This document shows, one piece after another, positions 1 through 10,196 of a DNA stretch of 64,000 nucleotides. The notes below the pieces were generated by a model. It did no database searches. It saw only the letters and a list, made by a program, of their open reading frames with translations, and had not been told where the DNA came from. The position numbers and the translations under genes are program-made. The stretch is taken from assembly GCA_009739215.1 (NCBI GenBank), contig VSJF01000001.1:1798001-1862000 (forward strand). The letters run 5' to 3'. Source of the stretch: Floccularia luteovirens. Lineage: Eukaryota > Basidiomycota > Agaricomycetes > Agaricales > Squamanitaceae. Each line of letters begins with the position of its first letter. The first letter of the stretch is position 1.

Positions 1-381
1 GACTCCCTTATCTTCAGGCCAGGACGCTGGTTGGAGGAAATTAAGGAAGGGGAAAAACGAAGAGACTTGCTAGCTTTCAGTGAAGGGTGCGTATAACATC
101 TCTCTTGGCATTTGTACGCTAAATTCTCCCTTTTTCTCCGCCAGTCCCAGGTCCTGTATCGGACGGTCTTTCGCTATGGCAGAGATCAAGGTAGTCCATA
201 ATATCATTCTGTTTACCACCATTGACACAAATCGTATTGCCAGACGCTTATTATTACAATCCTTCGGCAATTTTCTTTCACTTGTTCTCATGATATAGAG
301 GCGTTCCAAAGCTTTGTAATTCGCCCTCGCGTAAAGGGGCAAAACATGAGTTCCCTTCCTCTAACAATTCATAAGCTCTAG
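1..381 (+). CDS. Cytochrome P450, C-terminal end only (5' truncated by window edge)
   Basis: This is the last part of a microsomal-type P450 monooxygenase. Three exons fit: 1-86, 145-190 and 244-381, with introns 87-144 and 191-243. The first exon reads an FRPGRW sequence, the usual PERF/PERW region. Across the first splice the reading becomes FSEGPRSCIGR, the heme-binding loop with its cysteine ligand, followed by FAMAEIK of helix L. The third exon gives the typical closing strands and ends in HKL plus TAG at 379-381. A long continuous frame exists only because the second intron is partly open; the spliced reading is much better. The substrate cannot be told from this fragment. It converges on ERG5 with about 220 bp between the stops. 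It is clearly not CYP61 or CYP51; its heme-loop sequence resembles the expanded fungal P450 clans. Confidence 0.85.
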
Positions 382-600
382 GGCTACAGAGTTATATCAA
401 ATTTTTTTAGCAGACTTTGCCAATCTATATACATCATTTGCGAACCTAGCACGTCGAGCAAAACAGAATCAAGTATTAATATGCTGTTAAGTGAGAGTCA
501 CACGATGACGAAGCAACAATTGATAGTATTAAAAATAATCGCTACTTCACATAGAAATTACGGACATATTTTATGAATCTTTTTCTTTATTCACTCGCAA

Positions 601-2419
601 CTAAGAATGTGTGCGAGGCGTTAGTTTGAGACGGCAGCCATCTTTGGGGAAGAGAGTTGCAATAATGCTATAAATAGTATGATAGTGAGTAAAGTTCACC
701 CTAATACTTCAGAAAAATGATACATACTCGATTTCATTGCTGTCCGGTGTAACTTCATGTTGCCAATCGAACATGGCAACGGCTGTTGCAAGGACAAGTA
801 CAATATTCATTGTAGCGTATTCAAGGCCGATACAACGATGAGGACCGCTTCCAAATACAAGATAGTTCTTCGGGTTAGAATTCGCGAGACTGTTTGGGTC
901 TAACCAGCGCTCAGGGGTGAAAGCGTCTGGCTCAGGATAAATTGAGGGATCATGAAGCGAATTGAAGAAGGATGGAATAACCATGCTGTTAGCGGGAACA
1001 GTATATTCATCGTTGATTGGGAAGGGTTTTGTGCATTTGTATGGGACCTGCAGGAATATCAGTATTTTTGAAGGGGTTGTTTGGGTGAATAAAAAAACTT
1101 GCCATTGTGACTGGTGGCGTGACGCGCATACTTTCTTTGACTACAGCTTGCAGGTATACCATCTCGTCCAGCATCTCCAAGTTAAGAGGCTTCTGGTAAT
1201 CACCCTGACGAACTGCATCTTGTTCTTCCTTGACCTTTTCAAGAACATGTCGGTGATCGGCCAAATGTTGAAAGGCGTAGATTAGCCCGCTACTCATGGC
1301 GTCTTGAGAGGCGAATAGGAAAGAGAATAAAACCATGGCCATTTCTAGATCGCTGAAATCTTTTCTGCCTTTGTATGATGGGTCAGAAAGGTTCTTAACC
1401 CATTCATCCAACATGCATTCTGGTTCTCCGCCATTAGCCATTGCAATCTTACTCTTATGTGCAGCGAGTTCAAGCCAGTAAAAAGCTGCTTTACGCGCTT
1501 GGATAGCTTTCCATATTTTAGTGCCAGGTAATGCGAGAGGGAAGTTGACTAGTTCAAGAGATTGTGTGATAGCCCAGTATTTGTCATTGATCTCCAATGC
1601 GCCATGCTCGGGGATATGATTTCCACAGAAAACCCTCAGAGAAGTATCCATATTCATATGTCTGGCGGTCATCATGATAGGCTGGGCAGTTTGATCTTTA
1701 GCCGCAGCTTCCAGCCACCTGGTCATGTGCTTGCGAGCAACGGCTTCTTGAATACCGGTATAAATTCTTTCATAGAAAGTAAGAAAACCGAAACCATGGG
1801 AACGAAGGAAGAAACAAGCTTACCCGAGGGCCTTGCGCGTAAACAAGGTGTTTAAGCTACGGCGATACTCGACATGGTCTTTACCCGTCAAGAATACCCT
1901 GATATAGAATGAGGAAAAACAGATTATGGATATTGATTCAGACCCACCAATTATCGGGCCGGAGAACTTGCTTCGCGGCATGGACGAGACAAGGTTCTGC
2001 AAAAGTGGGAGAATTCAATATTTTGCGCGAATATTCGTTAGACGAGGCCATGACAATAAAGCTGGCTTGTTGTCAGCCTCTGAAATCATGAAATAGAGGT
2101 ATACACACATGTTAAAGACACTGATAGCACTGAGGGCACCAGAATCCCATTGTTTCTTGTATGCTTGCATTGTCGGAGAAACAGATTCAGCGAATTTGCC
2201 GATGATAGGTATTGTCCATGGAGAACCGGGGAGATGACGTTTCTTGTATCGGTACATGGCCTGTTCTAAAGCCAATAAAGAGAGAATAACGGCCAGAGTG
2301 GTATATAGCCAAGTAGCTGATTTGCCATTAATCAAAGGAAGAAAAGAGGGTAGAGGGAAGGAGTAAAGTGGGCTGTAAGCCGTGGAAGAGGGCATACTTG
2401 CAGAAGCTGAACGATCCAT
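601..2419 (-). CDS. ERG5: Sterol C-22 desaturase, cytochrome P450 CYP61
   Basis: ERG5 introduces the C22-C23 double bond late in ergosterol synthesis at the ER membrane. The N-terminus has a membrane anchor (about residues 35-52, rich in L/A/I), then a PIIGKFAES segment and QWDSGALSA, typical of CYP61. The EYRR..L..LFTRKALG region, the PERW motif and the heme loop FGSGPHRCIG are all present. Exons join in frame throughout. One junction (intron 1048-1102) only works as a GC-AG intron: it turns PPVTM into VPYKCTKPFPI. The last intron is 668-727 and the final exon 601-667 reads IIATLFPKDG, the conserved CYP61 end, before TAG. Length is about 520 residues, normal for the family. The start at 2419 is the first in-frame ATG. 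A possible SREBP-like element lies about 350 bp upstream. Confidence 0.95.
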
Positions 2420-3635
2420 GATGAACGCTTGAGCAGAGAGCCTGAACTAGAGGAACAAGGGAGCGTTTTTAAGGTCTGCAGTGATAAAGTTATAAGTATG
2501 GCACCATCTTTCCACTTTATTTCTTTTTTATACAGCCAATCACTATCCACCGGGTCTTGCCGAGTGCTAAGCGATAAGTCGCAAAATACTTTTCGATTCG
2601 CATGATGTGAATTTCTTGCCAAACATGCTTCACCATCATCCAGATAACGACTACTCAGTAGCAGTAGTCCCATTCCTATCAGCAGTTGATGGGCTGTGGT
2701 AGTATATTAATCAACATGATTTATTCACTCATCGTGCACTAGTCTAGTCCCATTGGAGGTACCTGTGGGTGTGGGTGTGATAACTGCGGTTGGCGAGGCG
2801 AGTTACTGAGAGTTACGGTGTTGATGGTGGGTGGATGCATAAAGATATCTTCGTCTCAGGTATATAACAGCTTTGGTAGATCGGTTTTAATATAGGCACC
2901 TGATTATCTACATCGTGACCAATTCAATCATTTGCGGATCCTTGTGATACATACAACAAAATACTGTGCTCCCAGGTCCCTACGTATTTCACTCCAGCTA
3001 ATAACGGATGTAAATTCTTTCACGGAACAAAGTGGATGACGGAGAAATCTCCAATCGCCGGCAAGTCCCTCCTCATGGTCACCTGTTGCCCTGCAGTTCG
3101 CCTCGGGAAGATAATTAGATTTAAAGTGACTCGACAACCATACAGCGCTGATGATGGGTACCAATTGGTATATATAATAATATCTACACCACCAACCTGG
3201 CTTGATGTCACCCAAATATAGTCGGGCAGGCTTTTAACAATATGGAATCAAATATCACTGGAATATTGATATAATATTCGCTTGATATGTTTCCTGGAGT
3301 TTTGGTCTGAATATTCCTTTTAACAGCACCTAACTTAACAATTGTAATATTTAGTCCCATTTGAATATTATTTATCTAGTTATCATGAGGTTGTATTCTG
3401 AGTCCATGAGTATCAGCATAAATCTTAGAGCATATTATTATCTGAACATCTAGATATTTGAGGACCTGCTGTTCAGTACATGATGGCACGTGATTCAACT
3501 ATGACGTAGACCAATCGAGACTTGCCTCCAATCTACGTCATTGAGTAAAAATCTAACATACATATACTCGAGTATACCACAAACCATGGTTCGCAATTCC
3601 TACAACAAACCTCATTTAACCTCATTGATACAAAA
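2420..3635. promoter_or_regulatory. Divergent intergenic region between ERG5 and the LEA-like gene
   Basis: This stretch of 1.2 kb has no supported gene. Short frames around 2928-3221 occur on both strands in several frames and show no recognisable protein. At 2771-2781 the minus strand reads ATCACACCCAC, close to the sterol regulatory element ATCACCCCAC but with one extra base. At 3487-3492 there is a CACGTG box. At 3501-3510 and 3532-3541 there is a perfect 10-bp inverted repeat, ATGACGTAGA and its complement, each arm holding TGACGT (CRE/Atf1-type bZIP core). The spacer carries two CCAAT boxes, at 3511-3515 and 3528-3532. The last group sits 95-150 bp before the start codon of the LEA-like gene and is probably its promoter core. 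Confidence 0.45.
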
Positions 3636-4121
3636 ATGTTTCGAAGTTCCATTGGCTTCGCCTCACGGACTCTAACGACTATTCGGATTCGTCCATTTCA
3701 CCAGTCCTCGATTTCACGCAAGTCTGTCACAGAGAAGGTTTCGGAAGTGGCAGAGGACGTAGGTGCTCATAGGCTTCTTGGCTGCACACATATCCTGACC
3801 CCTATGTTATGCCAGGTTAATCTGAAAGTAGGCAAAGGACTGGCTTCTGCAATCGATAAAGGGGAGAAGGCAACTAATGTTGCAAAAGAAAAATTAGGTA
3901 TGAAATCATCACAATCTCCGCCCATTATTAAAAATTGCTAGGAGCTGCAGCGGATAATACAAAGAAAGACGTTGAAAACAAAAGCCACAAAGCTGAACAG
4001 CAAGCTCACCAGGTCAATAATTATCACACATAAATGGCAAATCAGAACAGCTAACATTTTTTAGGCCGCATCTGGCGCCCGAAAAGCGAAACAAGAGTTT
4101 GAGAATGAGCTTCGCAAGTAG
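3636..4121 (+). CDS. Small LEA-like mitochondrial protein
   Basis: Four exons (3636-3758, 3816-3897, 3942-4012, 4065-4121) encode 110 residues. The first 35 residues are rich in R, S, T and F with no acidic residue until later, as in a mitochondrial presequence. The rest is strongly hydrophilic and helical, rich in K, A, E and Q, with alternating charges (stretches such as NTKKDVENKSHKAEQQ), like late-embryogenesis-abundant or apolipophorin-like helices. Such proteins are thought to protect membranes and enzymes against desiccation, heat or freezing. Apart from the composition there is no catalytic motif. The promoter carries CACGTG, paired TGACGT sites and CCAAT boxes, which fits a stress-induced gene. 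The function is inferred from composition and the presequence, so the call is moderate. Confidence 0.7.
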
Positions 4122-4229
4122 TCTAGTACAATTGTTAGTTTAATAGGTAGTACTTGCGTACCCTCTAATATTTCGGAAACACCCGCAAGAATTTTTGCAA
4201 GTCAACCATTTGTCGCGAGAGCATCAATA

Positions 4230-5403
4230 ATGCACAGACATGGTTCATATTTGGTGTCTGCCTCACTCCGCTTTCCCATTGCTGGTCGTTTAAAAAGCTT
4301 GACACGGAAGCCTCTTGCGAGATCGTTAGTTAACGGTTCGGACTATGCGTCCAAGTATTCCGGAAAACTGAAACGTCGAGCTGAAGTGTAAGCACCAGCG
4401 TAGCTATACAGTTTCCGATGTAAATTTTCTGACAAAAACCCCCCTTTGTAACCCCTATTTTTGTACTGCAGACAAGGCCTTAGTGTTGAGACTTTGAGGG
4501 AGAAGATCAAAAAAGAAGAAGCAGAACGAAAGCAGCGGAAGCGCGAGGTAGAAGAAAAGCTTGCAACCCTCCAAGCGAAGAATCCTGCTCATGCAACATC
4601 TGCGTCCCCAAAGCCATCACTCGACTCCACGAAACGAAATGATAGCTCTCCAGTTAGAGTATGTATCCCACATCTTTCAGTTTGACATTCAATAAATAGT
4701 GTGTCAGGCCCTCTCCAGTATTTTAAATGTACCGCGTCTTTTTTCCACCCCTCATACAAATTCTCAGATATCAGCGCTTTGGACAACATATCATGCTTCC
4801 CGATCGAACGGAACCGGACGTGGATATGTCTGTGCGACTATTCCTGTTGAGCTTTACAAGAAAATGGTAAAAGTCGCGGAACGGTATTCCTCTTTCGTGT
4901 TTCCCATTCCTAGACCCAACACAGGTGGAGCAGATGGCGAGATGGATACAGCGTATGAATTTTATTTCTTACAGTGGGATTTCCATGGAGTCCCTCCTGA
5001 ACCGAGTGCAGATACCGATCCATTTGCGCCCCCAAAGTTTCCGGAATCTGGCTTGCAAACTTCCACGATTCTTTTCACCCCGCTGCAAGAGTATAAATTA
5101 AAGGGCTCATTTGCTACGCCATATTTTGTGTTGACACAGTATACCGATCTTTCTTCCACTCATGACTTGGTGCTCTTGAGGGGCGAAATTACCCCTTCCA
5201 ACTCTTCTAATGCCAACGACAGATATCTTTTAACACAAGATGATGCTCAACTCCTTGCAATGGCCGTGCAAAAGTTTTACCTTTGGGATGACAGTAGCGC
5301 TGGACAAGAGAAACAATGGGGACAATTATTACAAAATTTCCACGAAAAGCCGGATGAATTCAAGTGGGAGGATCTATTGAAACATACGAACTTGGCTACA
5401 TAG
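4230..5403 (+). CDS. ATP11: Mitochondrial F1-ATPase assembly chaperone Atp11
   Basis: Atp11 binds free F1 beta subunits in the mitochondrial matrix and prevents their aggregation until they join alpha subunits. Exons 4230-4387, 4472-4658 and 4708-5403 join in frame to give 346 residues. The N-terminus is basic and Ser-rich (presequence), followed by YASKYSGKLKRRA and a charged coiled coil of K/E/R from about residue 58 to 90. The C-terminal ATP11 domain (about 120-346) shows the conserved FYFLQWDFH, TPYFVLTQYTDL and LVLLRGEI-like segments, and ends with a helix around FHEKPDEFKWEDLL. The start at 4230 is the first ATG of the only frame that splices correctly. The gene lies 108 bp downstream of the LEA-like gene on the same strand and converges on LIP2 (97 bp between stops). 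Confidence 0.93.
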
Positions 5404-5499
5404 ATAGAACGCAATACTTCTTGACCAGGCTTGTACTATGTTAATAGAAAGTTATTAAAAAGTATTATATAAATGTTTTGATGTGACCTTAGAAATTTA

Positions 5500-6286
5500 T
5501 TACTGAACTTGTTCTAGAGGCTCTCTAGACCAATGCTTGGCTTGTTCTGCAGCATTTTCCATCTCCCGAATTGCTTCATATATCTGCCCATCTTCTCCTG
5601 GTATCAGTGCTTCCATATCTCGTTGGTATGATTGTCCAAACATCTTCACAATTCCCGGTATTTCATCAGAAACACTGATAGCTTTCCCAATGGCACTTTC
5701 CACGCATCCTGCTCGCACATCATCCAACCCACACGCCACAATCTTCTCAAACCACGAAAGTGGCTCTCGCGTGATATTCATTGCAAATCCATGTGAGGTC
5801 AAGCGATGCCGGACCTGTACGCCGATACTTGCTATCTTGGTCGTGGGATCCAGAAAAATGCCTGTATGCTCGGAGGGCGAAGACTCTATTCCATGTGTTT
5901 CATTTAAATGTCGTTCCAGCATCTTTTGCATTCGGCAAACATAGTCTTTTGCACCCATGGTAGGGGAGAAGCTTGATAGATCGAGAAAGGGATATCCAAC
6001 TAGCTGCCCGGGTCCATGGTAGGTCAATTGACCGCCTCGGGTAGTGGTCACGAAGTCTGCGCCCATTCGAGTGAGGCGGATACGATCATCCTGTACTGTA
6101 TCCTCAGTTTGTCGACGACCAGCAGTGTATACTGGTCTGTGTTCGAGCAAGAGCAGAATGTCTTTGAATTTAGGAGTGCGTCGAAGGGAATTTTGAATTG
6201 CATGAATTTTTTCTTGAAGGACTAGTGCTTGCACATATAGGCAGCGGCCGGCGAAAATAGTGATAGAAAACTGGAGGCAAAGACAT
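5500..6286 (-). CDS. LIP2: Lipoyl(octanoyl) transferase, with a one-base frame break near the N-terminus
   Basis: Lip2/LipB moves octanoyl groups from acyl carrier protein to lipoyl domains in mitochondria, the first step of protein lipoylation. From about residue 20 the frame is intact: LLLEHRPVYTAGRR, RGGQLTYHGPGQLVGYP (active-site loop), GVQVRHRLTSHGFAMNI (with the conserved lysine/arginine region replaced by the usual eukaryotic VQ form) and CGL near the C-terminal cysteine. The expected start is ATG at 6284-6286, reading SLPPVFYHYFRRPLP. After this proline one base (about 6236-6239) must be skipped to reach YVQALVLQEKI in the downstream frame. Otherwise translation stops early, and no in-frame ATG exists before the LTRMGADF segment. 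No intron of plausible size can repair this. The corrected length is 261 residues, normal for the family. The cause is a sequencing indel, a recent mutation or recoding. Confidence 0.85.
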
Positions 6287-6336
6287 TTTAGTCATAAGAC
6301 ATTAAACTTATTGTCTTCCGGATGGTTAAGCAATAA

Positions 6337-7440
6337 CAATATTATGTCTGGTTACAAGACGCAACCGTCACTACATTCAGCACCGAGTGCAGTATTGAAT
6401 GGGATCTTGTTGGCACTTATTTACTTCTTGCCACCATCACCATTGGATTCCGAAATTCTGACATACAGTTCCCTGGATCTATCAAACCAACAGAATGGTT
6501 ATAGTATCATAGTCCGAATCTAACAGATGCTTCTATGAAGTTATTGGAAAGAATAGTAGCATGTTGCAGGTATGTTATTTGTTGAAATCTTATCAACTAC
6601 ACCCTGCGTAGATTTTGACTTTGATGAATCATCCTTCACTTCTTCTCCAGTACGTTTGTTCTAAAGTGGAACGATTGTTAATGCTTTTTTCTTGGATGAA
6701 AATCGGCCATGGCATACAAAATTTAAACTTCGCCATGCTCTAAGTCTTAGTAATTCCAGGGTCTGATGGAATGTATCTCGCTGTACCTGCCGTTTCAGAT
6801 AAGCATTTGTTATCTTTGGGCCGAAGTGAGCGGCTTACATTTTCATTACTGCACACTCCGGTTGGTTCAACTTTTTGATTCATTGTCTAGGGATGGAACA
6901 ATTGCAGTGTTCGAAAGTACCAAGTTATGGGTTAGATGTTATTCCGTTGGATGGGGTCAAAGTACCTTCTCTTTATACAGTCAAAACAGCAGTGGCAGAA
7001 CCAATTCTTTTAACTTCTGATCCCAAGAATTTCGGAGCTAACTCTTGTGAAAACTTATTCGGGCGTGGATTTTTCTAACAACAAAGTACAGCGCCATGCT
7101 GCGGATGAATGCGAGATAGTAGACGATTTATATGGTTTTACAGCTTCCTCTCGCGTTATCTGGGAGGATTTGGGAGAACATGATGGCTTCTTGCCTATTT
7201 CGGCGTTTTTTTCTCGGTAAGATATGCTTCCCTTACTCCGAATGAACCTCGCCTGGTCCGGCTTCGGAGGTTCTGAAGTAAATCCTTGGCAAAAGTTTGC
7301 TCAGCTCACAACTCGATAATCGGCCGAAATCATCTGCAGGCCCCTGATTTCCCGCACATATCGAAAAGCATTGTTGTCAGCATCCACAGAGACTGCTGCG
7401 TTCAAAGTGTAAGGCTGATACCGCACGGATGAGATCGGGA
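6337..7440 (+). pseudogene. Possible decayed gene of unknown family
   Basis: The gap between LIP2 and the ammonium transporter holds several coding-like stretches that do not make one gene. At 6337-6558 one frame reads about 73 codons with a protein-like composition (for example ECSIEWDLVGTYLLL, and NLTDASMKLLERIV) broken by a TAG at 6502-6504. Later stretches in shifting frames include FFLDENRPWHTKFKLRH (about 6690-6750), LDGVKVPSLYTVKTAV (about 6945-7000) and DDLYGFTASSRVIWEDLGEHDG (about 7120-7190). I recognise no family and see no set of splice sites that joins them. An unbroken gene is unlikely. It may be a pseudogene, or only chance open stretches in a long promoter. Confidence 0.3.
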
Positions 7441-8086
7441 ATGGAGTGATGTGGGTCTATATCTGTTGCCTCGTTAAACTGTTACTGAAGTTATGTTCTG
7501 TAACCGTTCCCTGTGCAATTAACGACCGCAATATTACTCTCTAAGTGTTCTAGTGTTCTAGGCTTGCTCCAATTCCTGGATTATGTGACCATGTGATAGT
7601 GACACAACTTGAACATTAATTCCACAGTTTCTCCGATGACATATTGATTCCGTGTTAATATATTTTTCAGATACCTCTTACCCAGGAGATGTCCTTGAAT
7701 GCCACCTTTACAATATCTAGCCGGTCTACAACATAAGCTGGCGACAAACAGGACCTCTGATGGTGCTGACATGGCGTGACGTCAGGGGAACGAACAAGGA
7801 GATCAATGTCTTATCGGAATGACAGAAAGATAAGCAATAAATATAGGCTAATTAACGACCCCATGCATGAACACCCCAACTGAATTGGGACCTAAGAATT
7901 AAGCGTCGACTAGCGTGTGTTTTCTTCCAGTCACGTTTGTCAAGCCGCGATAACGGCGGGGCAAACGAAAATTCTATTACCCACATCTTCTCACTTACAT
8001 AGAGGCTTGAAACCCGGTCGTGTCGGTTTCTACTTTTCCTCTTTGTCGTCGGACGATTTTATACCTCCCTGAGCTCGCTGAAGGCC
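7441..8086 (+). promoter_or_regulatory. Ammonium transporter promoter with paired GATA sites
   Basis: This is the region upstream of the ammonium transporter start at 8087. Two inverted nitrogen-type GATA motifs stand close together, CTTATC at 7810-7815 and GATAAG at 7829-7834, about 250 bp before the start codon. Another CTTATC lies farther out at 6589-6594. Fungal AreA/Gln3-type GATA factors use such HGATAR pairs to switch on ammonium permeases when nitrogen is limiting. The assignment rests on motif and position only. Confidence 0.5.
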
Positions 8087-10087
8087 ATGCTAGACCCTTC
8101 GCCTATCCTTTCTCGTACGTACTTCATTGCGTTAGATACTATCTTCACAATTCATGGATGATTGGCATTTTAGGAGCCGTTAGCGACGACGCGGCCCAGT
8201 GAGCATGAACAGAACCTCTCAAATTGTACAATACTAACTTCTTATCAGATATGACAGAGGAGACTTGTCATTTATCATTGTGGCTGGTGCTATGGTATCC
8301 TTGATGGTTCCAGGCCTCGGTTAGTATTCCGAGATTCTGCTGATAGTAAATCTCATCTCATATATGATCGCACAACAGCCTTTTTATACTCTGGTTTATC
8401 TCGCAGAAAGAGCGCTCGTGAGACCAGTTCTATTTTGATATAATGGTCTTGGTCTAAACAAATCATCAAAATTAGTCTCCTTAATATGGGCTGTTTCTGC
8501 AAGTAATGCCATCGTCATATTCCAATGGTATTTTTGGGGATACAGTCTGGCTTTCTCAAGCTCGGCGACGAATGGATACATTGGAAATCTAAGAAATTTT
8601 GGGCTTCTCAAAGTACTAGCGAATCCATCTCCTGGATCTCCTCTTTTGCCAGAAATATTGTATAGTTTCTTTCAAATGGAATTCGCATGTGTGACCGCAG
8701 GTATTCTAATGGGAGGTCTGGCTGAACGTGGCAGGGTCCTTCCTGCCATGGTATTCATTTTCTTGTGGATGACTTTGGTATATTGCCCATTGGCTTGTTG
8801 GGCATGGAACATAAACGGCTGGGCTTTCAAGTGGGGAGTATTTGACTTCGCTGGTGAGCGATTTTTGTTGTATATTCAATAATCGATGTCTTAATATTGC
8901 CTTAATCTAGGCGGTGGACCTGTCGAAATAGGGAGTGGGGTTGGTGGTCTCGCTTTCTCCTGGGTTCTCGGACGTAGGCAACAGAAAGAGCTTTTAAACT
9001 TCAGACCACACAACGTGTCCTTAGTGGGTCTCGGCAGTGTGTAACCGTCGATCATTCATTCTTAAATCTCGACTAACAACGGCTATCAGCTTCGCTTCTT
9101 TGGTTTGGATGGCTTGGATTCAATGGTGGTAGTGCCTTTGGGGCCAACATTCGGGCAATATTTGCAATATGGAACACTATGATAGCTGCAGCTTTTGGCG
9201 CAATGGTGTGGTGTTTGTTAGATTATAGGCTGGAGCGTCGTTGGAGTATGGTTGGTCTATGCTCTGGATCGATTGCTGGGCTTGTAGCTGCAACACCATC
9301 TTCTGGCCTCGTCCACCCATGGTCCTCTGTAGTAGTGGGTGTGCTGTCTGGTGCAATTTGTAATTTCGCAACAAAATGTGAGTATCTACTTTCCATGGTG
9401 TTGTTAAATAATTAACCATTTCTTAAGTGAAATTTATCATGAGAATCGACGATGCACTTGATTTATTCGCCGAACATGCGGTTGGCGGCATCGTTGGACT
9501 ACTTTTAAATGCATTCTTTGCTTCGGGGACTATAATATCTATGGATGGGGTTAGTACGGGAATTGTCGGAGGCTGGGTGGACCACAACTGGAAGCAGCTG
9601 TACAAGCAGTTTGCTTATATCTGCGCCACGTGTGGATACACGTTTGTTGTCACTGCTTTGATTGCGAAGGGGGTAGATTTAGTCCCAGGCCTTCAACTGC
9701 GCAGCACTTTTGAGGAAGAGAGGTTAGGTATGGACGAGGTGGAGGTACGTCCAGTTTACTCTGATATGGGATAGATTTGTATCTGTTACTAATTTTGGAA
9801 CCATATAGCATGGAGAGTTTGCAAGCGATTATATCGAAATTCGGCGGGACGTGACAGATAGCGCAATAACATTCAATGCGCATGACATTGACAGGTGGAA
9901 TTCAGCCTTTCAACCGGTAGTTGCTGCCGGGGACCGGCATGGTCAACCAGAAACTGGCCTTCGACAATCAGAATCACGAAATAATACTCAGAACGCTGAG
10001 CACAGTGAAGTAAGCGTAGCGGCTACACTGCAACCTATATCAGAGAAGCCAGAGAATCATGAAAGACCTGAAGAGCCTTCTGTGTAG
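8087..10087 (+). CDS. Ammonium transporter (AMT/MEP family)
   Basis: This is a plasma membrane ammonium permease of the AMT/MEP/Rh family. Nine exons join in frame: 8087-8114, 8174-8198, 8249-8319, 8379-8417, 8476-8853, 8911-9036, 9090-9377, 9428-9744 and 9809-10087, giving 516 residues. Conserved segments appear in order: GDLSFIIVAGAMVSLMVPGL, FLYSGLSRRKSAL, SNAIVIFQWYFWGYSLAFS, the gate region QMEFACVTAGILMGGLAERG, WAWNINGW, GFNGGSAFGAN, GLVAATPSSG, and FAEHAVGGIVGLLLNAFFA with its pore histidine. About eleven membrane helices are expected. The C-terminal tail after ATDYIE-like EFASDYIEIRRD is about 80 residues, hydrophilic, as in yeast Mep2-type regulatory tails. The stop is 10085-10087 and the gene converges on the prenylc. 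oxidase gene. Confidence 0.95.
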
Positions 10088-10196
10088 AAAACTGTATCCA
10101 TATCAATATTTTTTCTCATTACATATAATATATACATATCTCGCATACAGACAAGATCTCAATATCATTAGTATCACAGTTTCAATCACCACGTTA

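Noticed and set aside
1007..1100. Apparent frameshift in ERG5
   Set aside because: Explained by the GC-AG intron at 1048-1102.
2928..3221. Small genes in the ERG5-LEA gap
   Set aside because: Overlapping frames on both strands without any recognisable motif.
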